A DNA stretch of 64,000 nucleotides, taken from NCBI RefSeq assembly GCF_032854445.1, contig NC_088302.1, positions 35,870,812-35,934,811 on the forward strand. The letters are read 5' to 3'. This stretch comes from Liolophura sinensis. Lineage: Eukaryota; Mollusca; Polyplacophora; Chitonida; Chitonidae. The notes beneath the pieces are model-generated. The model was not told the origin of the DNA, ran no database searches, and was given only the letters and a program-made list of their open reading frames with translations. Below, in pieces: positions 1 to 14,000 of the stretch (its first letter is position 1; the number at the start of each line of letters is the position of its first letter). The position numbers were made by a program, and so were the translations under genes.

Positions 1-1942
1 GTAAATCATAGAGGCTTCTTTGTCTGTGAGTGTGTGCCAGGATTCCAAGGAAAGACTTGCGATATAAATATTGATGAGTGCTCTTCAAATCCTTGTAAAC
101 ATGACGGAGCATGCGTGGACATGGTGAACGATTTCCGATGTGAATGTGGTGCTTCCTTTGGAGGCAAAACTTGTGACGATTTCATTTTAAAGGGTAAGTC
201 TACGTACAGGTATACTGCCTTAATAGCACATTGTTTAATTCATCCTTCCGTAACACGTCACTGTCTCTGTATGGTGGTGCTTGCAAAACGCTGAAGTAGT
301 TCACAGGCACTGTAGTTTAATAGCATAGACGGATCAATATGCAAAGGTGTATTCATACACAGAAGTTACTATTACTAATGTATATCACATTAGCACTGAT
401 AAATGTTACAGACACGAGAATATAAATACTATTACTTATTTGTAAAACCCGGTGGAATATATTTTTTCCCAGTAGTAGTGGCAAAATAACATTAAACTAA
501 AAAGCCTGCTTTTTGACTAGTCACGAAGAAGAAAGAACACGATATGACAAAAATTCAATTTATAACAGAGCTATGCTTTGGTAATTTTGGAAAATTCATC
601 TATCCAGCATCCTTACTAGGTCAGACAGAAAGAACAGGACTTTGAACGTCGTTGAAAGACTTTCAAGGCCTTACAAATTATTCCCAAATTCCCGGAGAAT
701 GAATGGGGCGGTCTCTTAAAGAATGGACAATGGAAGAGTGAACAATATGTAGGGTGATTACTGTATAAATGTGAAAAGCAAACGCGCGGGACAGGTTGTT
801 AGGGATGGGTAAATGAGGAGAAATTGATACAGAAGGCGTTAGTGTTTGGAAAGCTGGTGGTATTGATCTGACAAGTTTAGCGTAGTGAGAGTGCGTATTT
901 GAGCGGGTTGTTCTCCTGCAAAGGGGTGTTGTCCACAATTCTAACGTTAGGACAAATTTGCTGTGAGTCAGCGCCAAGGGACGCACTGTAATCAAACTTG
1001 ATTACCTTCCACCACCCTCAGGTACCTCTCACGTGTACACCTGATAGAGGCTAATTAAGTAAATACCTGTGGAAAAGTTTGTCAACGTCGACACCCTGAT
1101 ACCAAGCATTTCTTCAATAGTCATCCAGACTGTGTAAAACGGAAAAAGTCTCTGCTGGGAAATAGACGGGAAAAAGGGAATGGTAGACGGCAAATGTTAA
1201 TTTGAACAAATGTCACTTGTAATTAAGTTGCCATGCGAGAGACTGTAATCCCGTTTCCGTTTACCAATCGCTGAGGTGTGAAATCCGTAATGGCTACTAA
1301 TACATCACGCAACGTTTCTTCTCTTTGTGTTGCCAGTTTCAGGATTTTCATTACATACGGGTTCATGCATTGTTCACCCCAATCATTAACCCTTCATCGC
1401 CAGATGAAGTAAAATGCGGCATGAAATGAACCCATTCTTACCGATATCCATTCCTGGGGGACAAATGTTATCTTTTTTGTCCTGAATTTATCTTCCTTTT
1501 TCTGAACACTGTGAATGTGGAATTAAAATTTTCTTTGTTCTCTTACGATAAAGATTCCCCCCATTGTCAAGACGACGAGGATGCTAACGGTATAATCTGG
1601 TTTAGCACGCTCACCGGAACGGAACAGAAGCGACCTTGCCCGCCGGGCATTATGGGTAAACAGATTCTTTAAGAAAATACATTTTAAGAACACTCTATAT
1701 TTTTTTTTTGAAAAGTTCACTCTGAAAAATCAAATGTTTGATTAACATCATTATTAGGTCTAATAAAGTTATCCATTTCGGATAAATTAAGTTACAGACA
1801 GTTTTTCACAATAAAATAATAGACGGTAGGTTTGTACTTGACCTTTACTACCTTATCAAACCAGTATACTTCCCCAAGTTACTTTTCCACCACCAACTAT
1901 TAGACTAGCTATATAGTCACATATGTGTTTGAGTTATTCTTA

Positions 1943-2020
<78 letters not shown>

Positions 2021-5000
2021 TATGACTAATATGACATCCTACCTATACTTAATCATTGACACGTTTTCCATTGAGACTTTCTGGTATAATTGATTGTTAC
2101 AAAGATCATGTACATTGACATGCAGTGATGTATTTAAGCAACGCTCAGCGGAATAGATAATCCTACAGAGAAATAGACCTGTATATAACTAGAGCTTAAT
2201 TAACCGTAATAAATATTAAGAAAACTACAATACCCTCAGAATGAAGCTCTTTGTTTGGGGTGGAATTTCTGAATAAAGGGCTGTTCCATACGACAGTTTT
2301 TGTAATATCCTCAGAAAATAATTTATAAAAGGGTAATTTTCGAAATAAGAGTTGTGCTATATGAACACGCTTTGTAGTAACCTTTAATAATTTATAAACG
2401 GTATGTTGAGAGTTTAACCACAACAGCTTGGGTACCCCTTCACAAACTCGATCAGATATTAATAATAATAAGACCTTTCCTAATAGGATATGCCACGAGG
2501 CTTTGTGGTTCAGATGACCCGTCCCCGCTAGGCGGAGTCTGGAGTGATCCTGACCTGCGCGGTTGCGTCCGTCCTCTACTTATACAGTTATCAAACGAGG
2601 TGAGTTAGAACTGTCTATAGTGTAGGAAATATTGATAATATAAGTATAAAAGAGTTTAAACACGAACTGTCAGGAAAACAGTTTATCTTGGGAACGCAAA
2701 GGTTAAAGTGTTATTGTGTGTGGAGCATTAATCAATATTTTTACCTGACAAAAGCTTTTAGACTTTGATCCCAGTCGAAGAATTCAACCTTGTATTTGTA
2801 TATTCTACCAAATCACCATAGGCTCAACGATTGCTGACAGATGACTTCGTTAGTGATCGTCAAATCGCCTTCCTCACTGAGAAGATCGTGAACGCTACCA
2901 AACTCCGTGCAGGGTCAACGCTGTATCCGGGAGATTTGATCTCTGCCTCGGAAACCATGGGAACCGTGGCTGTGGCAGTAGAAAAGGCGACAGTTAGCGG
3001 GCAGGGGCTCCGAAAGCTGGCAGAGGTAATAAATCTAACTGGACAGCGGGTGTTTTCTTCTTTGGGGGATGTCTTTATTACAGTAACTGTCGAAAACAGA
3101 ATAATCTCTCACGTAACCATTAATGTTCACTTATGGGAAAACTCAAAATAAAATGTTGAAAATGTTTTATAACTGGCAAAGAGTTGGTTAAAACAGGTAA
3201 TTAGTTTCTTTGCTGGCGAAGTGTTTGTTTGTTAGGAAATCAAAATATTCAATGTTTAAGCCAAAAAACGCCCTTGGTGTTGGTAATATATTGTCAAGAA
3301 AGTTAACTACGAAAGTTATAAAGAACAACATTCAGGAAATGCCGTTTATGGACGATAGAAAGAGGACATTAGTGCTAGTGTTATATATTATAATAGAATC
3401 AGCTGTATCATCAGCTTTTCGTGACAGAATTCAGTTCGATAAATTGTTATTTTTCAGATATATGGTGATGCATTAGTGAATGTTATTGACCCGGAAACTG
3501 CAACTGTGTGGAACAAGATCAACGACGTGGTAAGCAACTTAACATTTTAAAAAGTTAATATCTATGTTCAGAGAATTCAGATTTGACGTTTCTCTTCATA
3601 TGGGTAGTTTAATTATTGATGCCCTTCAAAAAAACAAATATTTCCAAAAGTACCAAAAATGTAGATATAATAAAAGTTTGCTCACGTACGTCATGAAAGT
3701 TTTTAGTGTTTGACTTAGATAGTATATTTCAAAAATATTTCAGAGCTTTGTCGAGGAAAAGGTCACGGACGTCTTAGACTCAACAGAACTTCTTGCTGAA
3801 AACATGGCGTCCAAATTGTCACAGTTCTACCGCAGACGAAAACGAGGTTTATATGATACCATAGAGGACGACACCATCTCCGTAGTAAAACATAACATGG
3901 GTATGTTCTTGGCCATTCTTCTTGCCAACAATCTGTTGAGTCTACAGGGCTAAGAGTATTGATGCAGCTGACTTCATCAATTTGTTTGTTAGCGCTTTTG
4001 AGGTGTGAACGTTCTCTCGAGAAAAATAAATATTATTATTATTTCCTCTATTTACATGAGGGAAACTATCCACCGCGATTATGATAAATATTATCTAAGC
4101 GGAGAATATTTGTTTGATAATTTATTATTGTTACAATGGAGTTGCTGGTTTCATGAAATATGTTATTATACGAAGATGTCGTGATATGGTACAAATAGGT
4201 CAAGGGAAGTCCTGTTTAATTATAGACCTAAATATAAGCGTCATGTCCGACATTTGTATACCATTCGTAGTCCGTAAAGGGCGTTCCAAGTCGATAATCG
4301 CAAGATCCATTTATAAAATAACGTTTAACACTAGCTCCCAAAGACAAAAATATGTAAGAAATCATACGAATAGGAAATAAAGCCGGTAACACACAAGAGA
4401 GAAGCGGTCATCAGTTTTCAGTGATGACGGGCAGACAATGAATATTCCAGGTATGAATTCAACATCAAAGTTCAAATTCGTAGTGCAGGAATGAGTTCCA
4501 GGTCAAATAAAAATTAAACAAGGTATCTCAATCGCGCTTTGATTGCAACTGTTCATAAAGGCATCCTGCAGATGTATTGAGCGTGGCTGCCTTTACGGCC
4601 CCTAGCCTCAGGTAAAGCGGTATTAGATACACTTCGAAAATGACGAGCCTTACAGAACTTAACGGCACAGATTGTGATTCAAAAGTAACGGACGATTTCG
4701 TCTTTCCCGTTAATATGTAAGGATCTCATACTACAAGAAGCGCCATCTAAGCTGTTACACATGACATGGTGGCCTGTAAAGCTATACAAGATAGACGGTT
4801 ACACTCGGCAACCAGCGCCCTCTATGTTGTTAAATACCATGTACATAAGGATAACAGCGCCGTCTATGTGGTTGATCACAATGCAGATCGCAAGAGATCT
4901 ATAACACACTACACTATTTGGAGTCTAAGCGGTAATTTATAACAATCACAAATCAAGTGCTGGATCATACGTAGCATTGTCATATGAAGAGATAGGTCAA

Positions 5001-8000
5001 GTAGTAGTGTCAATATACAGTGACGGAGTGGTGTGATGTATTTTCACAAGGTAGTGAATAAACTGTGACCGGGTAGTGAATATAGTGTGAACGGTTGGTG
5101 CATATACTGTGACGGGATGGTGGATATACTGTGACCAGGTGGTGAATATACTGTGACCGGTTGGTGAATACACTGTTACCGGATGGGGAATATACTGTGG
5201 TCAGGCGGTGAATATTTTGTGACCGGCTGATGCAATATATAGTGACCGGACGGTGTAATATACAGTGACAGGATCATACTGTCTGATGTCTTCAGATGGA
5301 GTTGGATACAGCAGTATAAATATATTTACTAAAAGTAGATACCGGCATGACATGAGTAAAAAATATCGAAAAGACCCTATACACTAGACAAGTCTCAATA
5401 CATACTCCTTGTAGCGCATGCGCCGCTCTCTACCTTTTGCTTTACATCACTGCCACCAATAGACAAGCTGGACCTTTGGCGCCTGTGAGACGTACGTAGG
5501 CTTGTTTGGCTTATCCTCATCACTTGTCTCCATCCGCGGTACTATTTAATCATTCATCAATAAAATTGTTTCGGATTTTGGTTAGAATCATGTTGTACAT
5601 ACTGTAGATGAAGAGAATGCATGTGTATAAAGTATTATTAGAGACAAAGGTTGAGACGAATTGTGTTTTCTGATGTCACTTTCTGCCTCATCACCGTGAC
5701 ACCAGTGATCTCGGCGTTGTTCAAGATTTCTGCGCAATATTTGCTATTGCTGGCAGTGATGTAAAGCGCAAGGTACAGAGCGACCCATGAGCTGTAAGTA
5801 GTATGGTCTCAATATCGGATATTGAAGGTAATGCTAATGTATACGGTACTGATATTGTAGAGTTTCGAATAAAATTGATGTCCCCTGACACCGCCGGTAA
5901 CCAGCTGTCCTTCCACGGCCAGACGACATCCAGTTCGATCAGCTTACCTAGAGAAATACTGACCACAGTCGGTGAAGGTGGTCAAGGTATGTAAGGAGAA
6001 CTTTACGCACTGACGAGTTTGTTTCAGGCCTTTGTATACCTGGAAATCAATTCAGACGTAATTTTCAGATTATGAAACAAAGATAGCAAACATTTCTGGT
6101 TCCGTCAAATTTAGGTCTAACTTTTATCGCTTCCACAGAAGGCAAATATTAAGTTGTTGCATTTTTGAAGGCATATACCCAGTTTATCAACAGATTCGCT
6201 TACGTGGTGGCGATTTTCTCTAACCTTGTGCAAACTTAACGATTTGACCTTATTGACGCCATGGAGAGCACACATCTCGGAGTTGCTTAACAAACTCTCT
6301 CTCGCCACAGCTATGAATTTTGATCCAAATAGTTATTTCCTTTGTATGTTGTGCTTGCAGGAACATTTGGGTGTTTATTATGGGAAGTTTTCATCTGTGT
6401 CCAGGCTGTTGACTCCCCGCCCGTTCTCTGTAAACAGGTGAATAACGCATTGGCACAGGTGTTAACGTCTACCTGCCACATCATATAGCACCCTTATTAA
6501 GAATGACTGCTATAACAGCATAAAATACATTTAAAAAGCACAGATTTGTTCTAAAAAAGTTACAACACGACTACAAAAAAGTAATTACTCACAGCGTCAA
6601 AAGTCTTATGCTGATTTGTTAAAATTTTGGCAATAGTTTTTAGAAAAAGGTTATGCAAACAGTACAAAAACGTAATTATACACAGCGTCAAAAGTCTTAT
6701 GCTGATTTGTTAAAATTTTGGCAATAGCTTAAAAAAGTTACAGCAAGACTACAAGCATGTAGCTACACACATGGTCAAACATTTATGCTGAGTTGTTAAA
6801 ATTTCGCAATAAATGTTTGAAAGGTTTGTTTATGTTTTTATGGACTGAGTACAGAGCTTAGATTTAAGTAATTTTTTAATGAGAAAAGAATTAGACGTTA
6901 AACTATAAGATTGTGTTTTATAGAGAATATTTCAGTTCAACTAACTTTGTGTCCTAGTTTGTTCCTAACACAGTAAAAGTGTCGAGATTTTGATTACGAG
7001 ACTCTCTTTTGTAGTGACGACAAACAGAACAGGATCTGGTGTTCTCAACTCTGACGTCATAGCTGCCAAAGTTCTGGGCGTTCCAGAAATGATCTGTGAC
7101 TCTCTGACTGAGCCTGTAGTGATAGCCTTTGAACTTAAGGTACCTAGCAGTTTGTTGATATGTTGGCCTAGAGCCTCTTAAACCCTGTTTACATGCCTCT
7201 TGAAGAGACTGAATGGCATGCATTGTTAAGATGGATTTACCCACAAACCTATAAATCCATATCCTGTTAGCTGTTACGAAGAGGATAATGTTGTTGTTCT
7301 TCTTGTCCTTGTGGACTGTGTTTTTTTTCTGTATCGCGGTGTGCAATGTGGATTTTTTCGCACCTTATGATCTGAAGTGTTGCCATTGCAGTTTTACTTA
7401 AATTCATAACAGTAAAGTAAGACTCGTTGGTAACACGCAACCTTTTATGTTGTAGAACCCCACCTTGGCCAGATCCTATGCTCCTCTTTGTTCCTTTCTG
7501 AATACCTCTGCTAGGTAGGTATATCACCATGATAGCCTAACGCTTTACACAGTGAATTGCAGAACACAAACTCGTCATCAAGTTTTGGGCTGGTCAAGTG
7601 TTTGTGTTCCCGGGTTTGGAAAAACGCTTCCGCTGTCATCTTTCCGCAGTAGGTTTGTGTCAGTCAAATACAAGTATTATACAGAGCGGCTTAAACATAA
7701 TACATACAAAAAAAGATGTACGCATATATATTGCATTATTCTTCTTAACATGAACATTGTGCTGAAAATTTTTGTTTATGTTGGAAAATGATTTTCGACC
7801 CTTTCCGAAGGTGAACTCAGGCATATGAACCTTTTAAGCATCAATGCCATAGAGACATCTGTAGAGGAAGAGGTGTTTTGCAATGCACATTTATCTTTCT
7901 TTGACAGGTGGCCCTCCGCAAGGTGGCCTAGAACGGGATGTGGAGTTCTCGAGCAGAATGGCTCTCACGTGATCTGTCATTGCTATCACCTGACCAATTT

Positions 8001-11000
8001 TGCTGTATTAATGGACGTCTATGGAATAAGTGTGGGTTATTTGATTAATAGCTGAAAAATTTCCTCATTTTCGATTGCAAAAAATAGAATTCATTGAACA
8101 AGTGTCAATAAGGCCGAATCTCAACGTGAGATTTATTTAAATATTAAGTTATTCGAATGAAATGGCGGCCTGTGTCTGCCTTTGGTCATTTTTGATCGTT
8201 GAGTCGTGGCCATCATACATTCTACTTAGTCATGTTTTGACGGCAAAAAGCGTTGTGCTATTATTTTCTCATGATCAAACCATCAGTCTCCTCCATCCAA
8301 CAAAGATACAAAAAACTCAGGCATTGATTAAATCTTTTTTGTGTAAGAAAAGAAGGCAATTTTGCTGATCGTGTGAGAAAATTGCCACGATTAACTGTAA
8401 AAACCGATCAATTACATGCATGCTGCAAGGTGAAAAAGAAATGACAACATTGTCATTAAGATATATTCATCTTACTTTTCAGGACGGACTAAGCGAGGTA
8501 CATGAGCGCACTCTCTCGTTCATTTCGTACATTGGCGGCACTCTGTCTATACTGGGATGTATTCTGGCAATAGCCGTCTTCGAATACTTTAGGTGGGTCT
8601 CTATTTTACAAAGTATATATTCACCTGGTATTCATTAAGCAAAGACAGTTTTCACTTATGTCATAATTTGTAATTGGGTTTTAAGTTAATTGTATTATAC
8701 TTTGGATTTTTCTACTGCATGCAATATTGAACGTCAAAGGATCTTAAAATCAGAAATACACGCTTGGGAACATACCGGCATGACGACTCACGTCACAACA
8801 CTCGATACTGGATGCCGTTATTTCAAAGTAAGGTTTTTTTTCACAGGTGGTCATCCCACTTGCAAGAACCGCGAGAAATTACATGTACTTAATTAGGGAA
8901 TTATATAGAAAGATATACTTCTGAGAGCCCAAATTAAACATCATATTACAAGGATAAGTTTTGAATACGTAAACGTCTTTGGTAAAGCGATCTCGGATCT
9001 GTTCAATAATATAACTATGATAAAGACATATGATTCATTCACATATCAGAATTTTGATGGTGGTAAAAGATAACTATTCTTGGAGTCTATATGCATACAA
9101 AATAACAACCGAAACATCTAGTCGGTGTCGAATGAGGTATCTTTATCATCATTCCATATGTGAGGGATGTGTATTTTCTGTGACATGTAATCGCAACCCG
9201 GTGTAGAAATTTCACTGATGAGCTAATTAGAATGTACACTTCACAGATGGATTATTTTACATTGCCCATTCTGTTGTCAGACTGAAAAGTGACCGGGTGA
9301 GGATTCACGAGCACTTGGCGATATCTATCATTCTGGTGCAATTTATATTTCTGGTGGGCATAGATCGTAAGGAAAACCCGGTAAGTTCATTGTAAATTTC
9401 ATTTCGCTATTGAAAACTTTCTCTTTTTGAGGGAGCCATACGTTTGCCCAATGTTATCCCATTCAGGAAAATAAGCTCGCCTACGAATCTGACTTCATTT
9501 GGTGAGTGGAAGTTGGGATTGGATGGTCTGCGACGGATTAGTGGTTTTGATACGTTGCCTTCATGTAAAGAAAGAAAACATATTGCCTACATGTCAGAAA
9601 GAAGGCTTATTTCACATATCTACGCAGTGTTTCATAATCGAGTATTTTGGCTTTGATCTGATTGGGACCCTTACATGTTACAGGGCCGCCTTAGTCACGC
9701 CTTATCAAGAATGATGTTACAGGGCCGCCTTAGTCACGCCTTATCAAGAATGATGTCTCATGCTTGATGATTTCACATTTGAATGACACGATCCTGTATT
9801 ATCGAAGAAAACTGAACCTCGAATTCTCAATCGTGGATTTATCGTTCTTGTTTTTCTCTCCTTTTCTTTTATCAAATTATGCCATTGAATTAAGACAGAC
9901 GAATCTGCCTGCTTAAAGGTTGAAAGTTCTACCATCATAAACGTGGGAAAAATAAAACCAAGGTGGCCAGCGTCACAGCACATAGCCCATGCTCTGGAAG
10001 CAATAGTAATCGCGTAGTAATCACAAATGCTAGATCCCTTAAATAATCGTTAAAGTAATACAAAGGATGTGTCCCAACATGCATGGAAGCATATTATCAG
10101 AAAAGGCAGATATCGTTTTAGGAAGAACCATTATAAATACACTGTAGATAAGCTACACTTTGTGTGGAAATTCTGTTGAAATTCAACGTCATCGTCAGTT
10201 GAACCATGTCATTACAGCACGTCTGCAAGGTGTTCGCTGTGCTGTTACACTACTCTCTGCTCGCCATGTTCTGCTGGATGCTGGTCGAAGGAATCCATTT
10301 ATATGTTATCTTGGTGAAGGTCTTCAAGAAAGGAAGTCATCTGAAAAAGTACATGGCTCTGGGATGGGGTAAGCTTGGCTCAAGTTCCGAAGCATGCTGC
10401 ATAACCCGTTTTGGGGGTTTTTGGACAAGAATAGGTGACAAACTATATTTTCAGAATGAGACAATACAGTATCATAGAAAATTTATTTAGATAAAAGAAA
10501 CAACATATACGTGTATCTAAAGAAACAGAAGCTGCAGATAAAGAATGTAGAAATAATTGTATGATGGATATGCTTAGGCCTAAGAAGGAAGTGGTGCGTT
10601 TGACTCAGTAATAATTTGAAACGAACTTTATGAAAAATCCATGTGAATTTTCTGAAATGAAAACTCTTTAAAATCAGACATCAACGCCTGTAATGCAAAA
10701 GGAAGAGTGCAAAACGTTTCACATTCCAGTTTTACAGGACTGCAAGTATCGTTTATCCTTTCAGGAATACCGCTGATCATAGTAGCTGTATCGGTTGGAG
10801 TGTTTTACGACGATTATGGGCAAGGAGAAATGTAAGTAATGAATAAAGAAAGAGATAATAAGTAATATTTGCCATCACCAGACTCTTCAGTGAATACTGT
10901 GTCTAGAAATATCTTCACTGTGGGTCTGATGAACAACATGGATGTTTGGTTGGGCTCCGATGACGTCACGAGCTTGTCTTTTTTAGCCTCTAAACGACCC

Positions 11001-14000
11001 ATTTATGTTCAGAATAGCTCAGTATGTGTATGAGCGCACATTAGATTACGTACATCACAAGAATTTGTCAACAGCCAAACGTAAAAATCAAACATTTGGG
11101 GCAGTTGGTCATTAAATTCCTCCGGTTTCCTTCACCCACATAAATGACCAATCAATCATTAAACACCAGTCAAATAAATAGTTACAATGAAACGACTCAA
11201 TATGACTTCATCGACGCCGACCGATATGAACATAGAGCCGTTATGAAGAAGACAATTGAAGATATGTTAAAAGTTAATAGTAATTTACAGCGGTTTGTCT
11301 GATGATTACGACTTGATTATTATACCCATGATTATTTGTTGTATTTACCCTTTAGTTCACTGTGTTCCTGTAATGCTTTTAAATGCTGTTCAATTAAACT
11401 AGCTTAAATGGGTTAGGAATGAATGAGTACTATGTTCTAAAATGTTCTACCCGCTCGATCATGATGACGTCTGAAGAACTCGTCTACGATTATCTCCCGT
11501 TCACGGGCTGACCTTTGACACTGATACCTTATTCATTACAGGTGCTGGATGACAAACTTCATGCTCCTCGTACTCTTCGTTCCTATAGCAACAGTTGTCA
11601 TACTGGTAAGAATCCGACATTCGTATACGACTGGTATATAACGTTATAATTCTATAATCGTAAGATCTATTTCTACAACCACGTAAAACACCAGTTCCCA
11701 AAGGAATAAGTAAGAAATAATGTATTAATAGTAAATAGGGGGGGAGGTGGGTTAGCACGCCAGCGCGGCATAATGGTCTAGGAGTTCAAGTCCAGCTAAT
11801 GATGGTTTCGTCTCCTGCCGTACGTGGGAAGGCCTGTCAGGAACATGCGGATGGTCGTGGGTTTCTCCCGGGCTCTGCCTGATTTTCTCCCACCGTAATG
11901 CTGGCCGCCGTCGTAAAAGTGAGATATTCTTGAGTACGGCGTAAAACACCAATCAAATAAACTAATTAATAGTAAATAAAGCTGGTAACATCAAGAAGAG
12001 AAGCAGTCAAGATATGTCAGTGATGCAGGGGAGGCAGTCGATATTCTAGACATGACATCTTATTCATGGGAGGCGAGGTGGGGACTCTGTCCCTGAAACT
12101 TAGGCTGAAGGCGTTTGATGGAATACCCTTGACAGGTGTTCAATATAATCAATAATCAGTAATCAATAATCAATAACTTGTGAAGTAGATTGAAACCATC
12201 ACATTTTACACAGGATTTATCATAAGCTACAGGGCTTCTTTTTTAACAGGCATAAGATTTTTCTCTGCATGGAGAAATTTTTTCTGTCAAAAATTCCTAA
12301 GGATAAAATTCAGGATTAGTTGTGACGTAGTTTTCTCTTTTTCATCTCAATATGCGTCTATATCTGTTGATATCAGTATATCAGCTTTTATTATAGCGTT
12401 ATAACATAATTCGCCATAATCCGCCAATTTTAAGCTATTTTCTTGTTTCCACAGTTGAACGTGTTTGTACTAGTGGTGGTTGTACGGGTGATGCTGAAGT
12501 CCTTCGCTATCTCGGGTAAAACAAATAGTGAAGAGGCTTCCAGTATAAGGTAAACAGCAAAATGCAAGAAAATGTATCTCTGAATCCAAACGAATAATCC
12601 TTGAAGTATACTACCCGACCATTTGGGGAAATAGAAAATGGATAACATCCCGTCTAAGAGGCACAGGTTTAGATATAGGGCCGTTGAAATTGGACGGTAA
12701 TGAAATTATAGTAACAGACCTGCAACATTCCTAAAAACTGACATTCGCATTCCAACCGTCAGCAGAAATGGACATAAACCAAGGCGTAGGAATCCTATAT
12801 ACAGATATTATATTGTCATTGTTGTTCTTAAATTTAACTAGAGCATTCTACGTATGATCAAATATGTCCGCTTTCACGAATATAATAAAATTCCCACAAC
12901 TATTTCTCATTTGGTCAGATCCTAATTTTTATCTGTGGCTTTCAGAATCACTCTAAAGGCGGCAGGTGTTTTACTCCCTTTACTGGGTCTAACCTGGAGC
13001 TTCTGTTTCCTGTCGTTTGACACCAAAGCCACTCTCCTCTTCACCTACCTCTTTACTCTGTTTAACTGTTTACAGGTAGGACATATAAGGTTTTATCTTT
13101 TTCACATTCAAATGTTGAAATCATTTTCTTTCAAATAACAATGTGCCATCTGAGCGCACTGTTGACTAAGATGACACGACGGTCAGGTTAATAGGTGGCC
13201 TCTTGCTGACCAGATTGTTTAAAAAAGCAACAAATCGTGCCTATGTAGTGGCTCTATAAAGGTTGATATGTTATTTTAAAGGAAAATAACTCTAAAAATG
13301 GAAGTAGGCATAACTTAACAGACCACTTAAAACTATACATAAATATACTTTCGTTTATTTTTTCAGATTTTTGTGAAATGAGTTAAAGGCGCTAAAACAT
13401 TTGCATTCTAAGGTGGGCTTTATGGACCATACTATCAGAGATTAGGAACTCTGACGTCACAGGAAGTATCCAACTTTAATCACGACACCGAATGCTGGAA
13501 TAACTTTTTTTTACCCATGATCGAAAGATTACTGAAATAATGTTCCCAAAAATACCTCCTGAACATCAGGAAAAAAGGGGATGTGACGTCAGAGTTCCTA
13601 CATACCGTCAGTATGGCTCAATTAGCCCACCACAGTTTTCAAATATTTGAATGCCTTTCAAAACTCTCCAAAAAATCTGGAAAACTATTGAAAGTATTTT
13701 TACGCATAGTTTTCATTCGTCTTTATGATGAACCTTACTTCAGATTTTAGCTTTCTTTTACCTTAACTTTCCTTACAAACACTGATTATTGTGCTTCGAG
13801 TAATGCAAGGCGATCAATTATTTATCGATGTATAGATATAAGTTATTTTGGAACTTGCCATGTATTTTTTGGGGTACCATAAAAGAAGTGAAAACTTTAT
13901 TGTATTTGATTGTAGACACAAGCATGTACTTGTTTATTGTTAAATATAAGTGTTATCTTTTTATTTATATATTATCAAACTTGATTGTTCTTAGGGAGTG

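Larger units (their letters stand above)
2822..8031 (+). other. GAIN domain and GPS autoproteolysis site of the receptor (exons 3-9)
   Basis: Exons 3-9 encode about residues 94-402 of the visible protein. Subdomain A is helical (for example TELLAENMASKL); subdomain B is beta-rich (VEFRIKLMSP, ISLPREIL, EPVVIAFEL). The GPS carries a tryptophan and cysteines around residues 345-386. The cleavage triad H-L-T is at residues 388-390, followed by the tethered agonist TNFAVLMDVYG. The catalytic residues are intact, so self-cleavage is expected. A run of five basic residues (RRRKR, residues 215-219, exon 5) lies inside the domain and looks like a proprotein-convertase site. Confidence 0.88.

Noticed and set aside
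5721..5966. 81-codon minus-strand frame opposite receptor exon 6
   Set aside because: The + strand reading matches GAIN and splices in phase.
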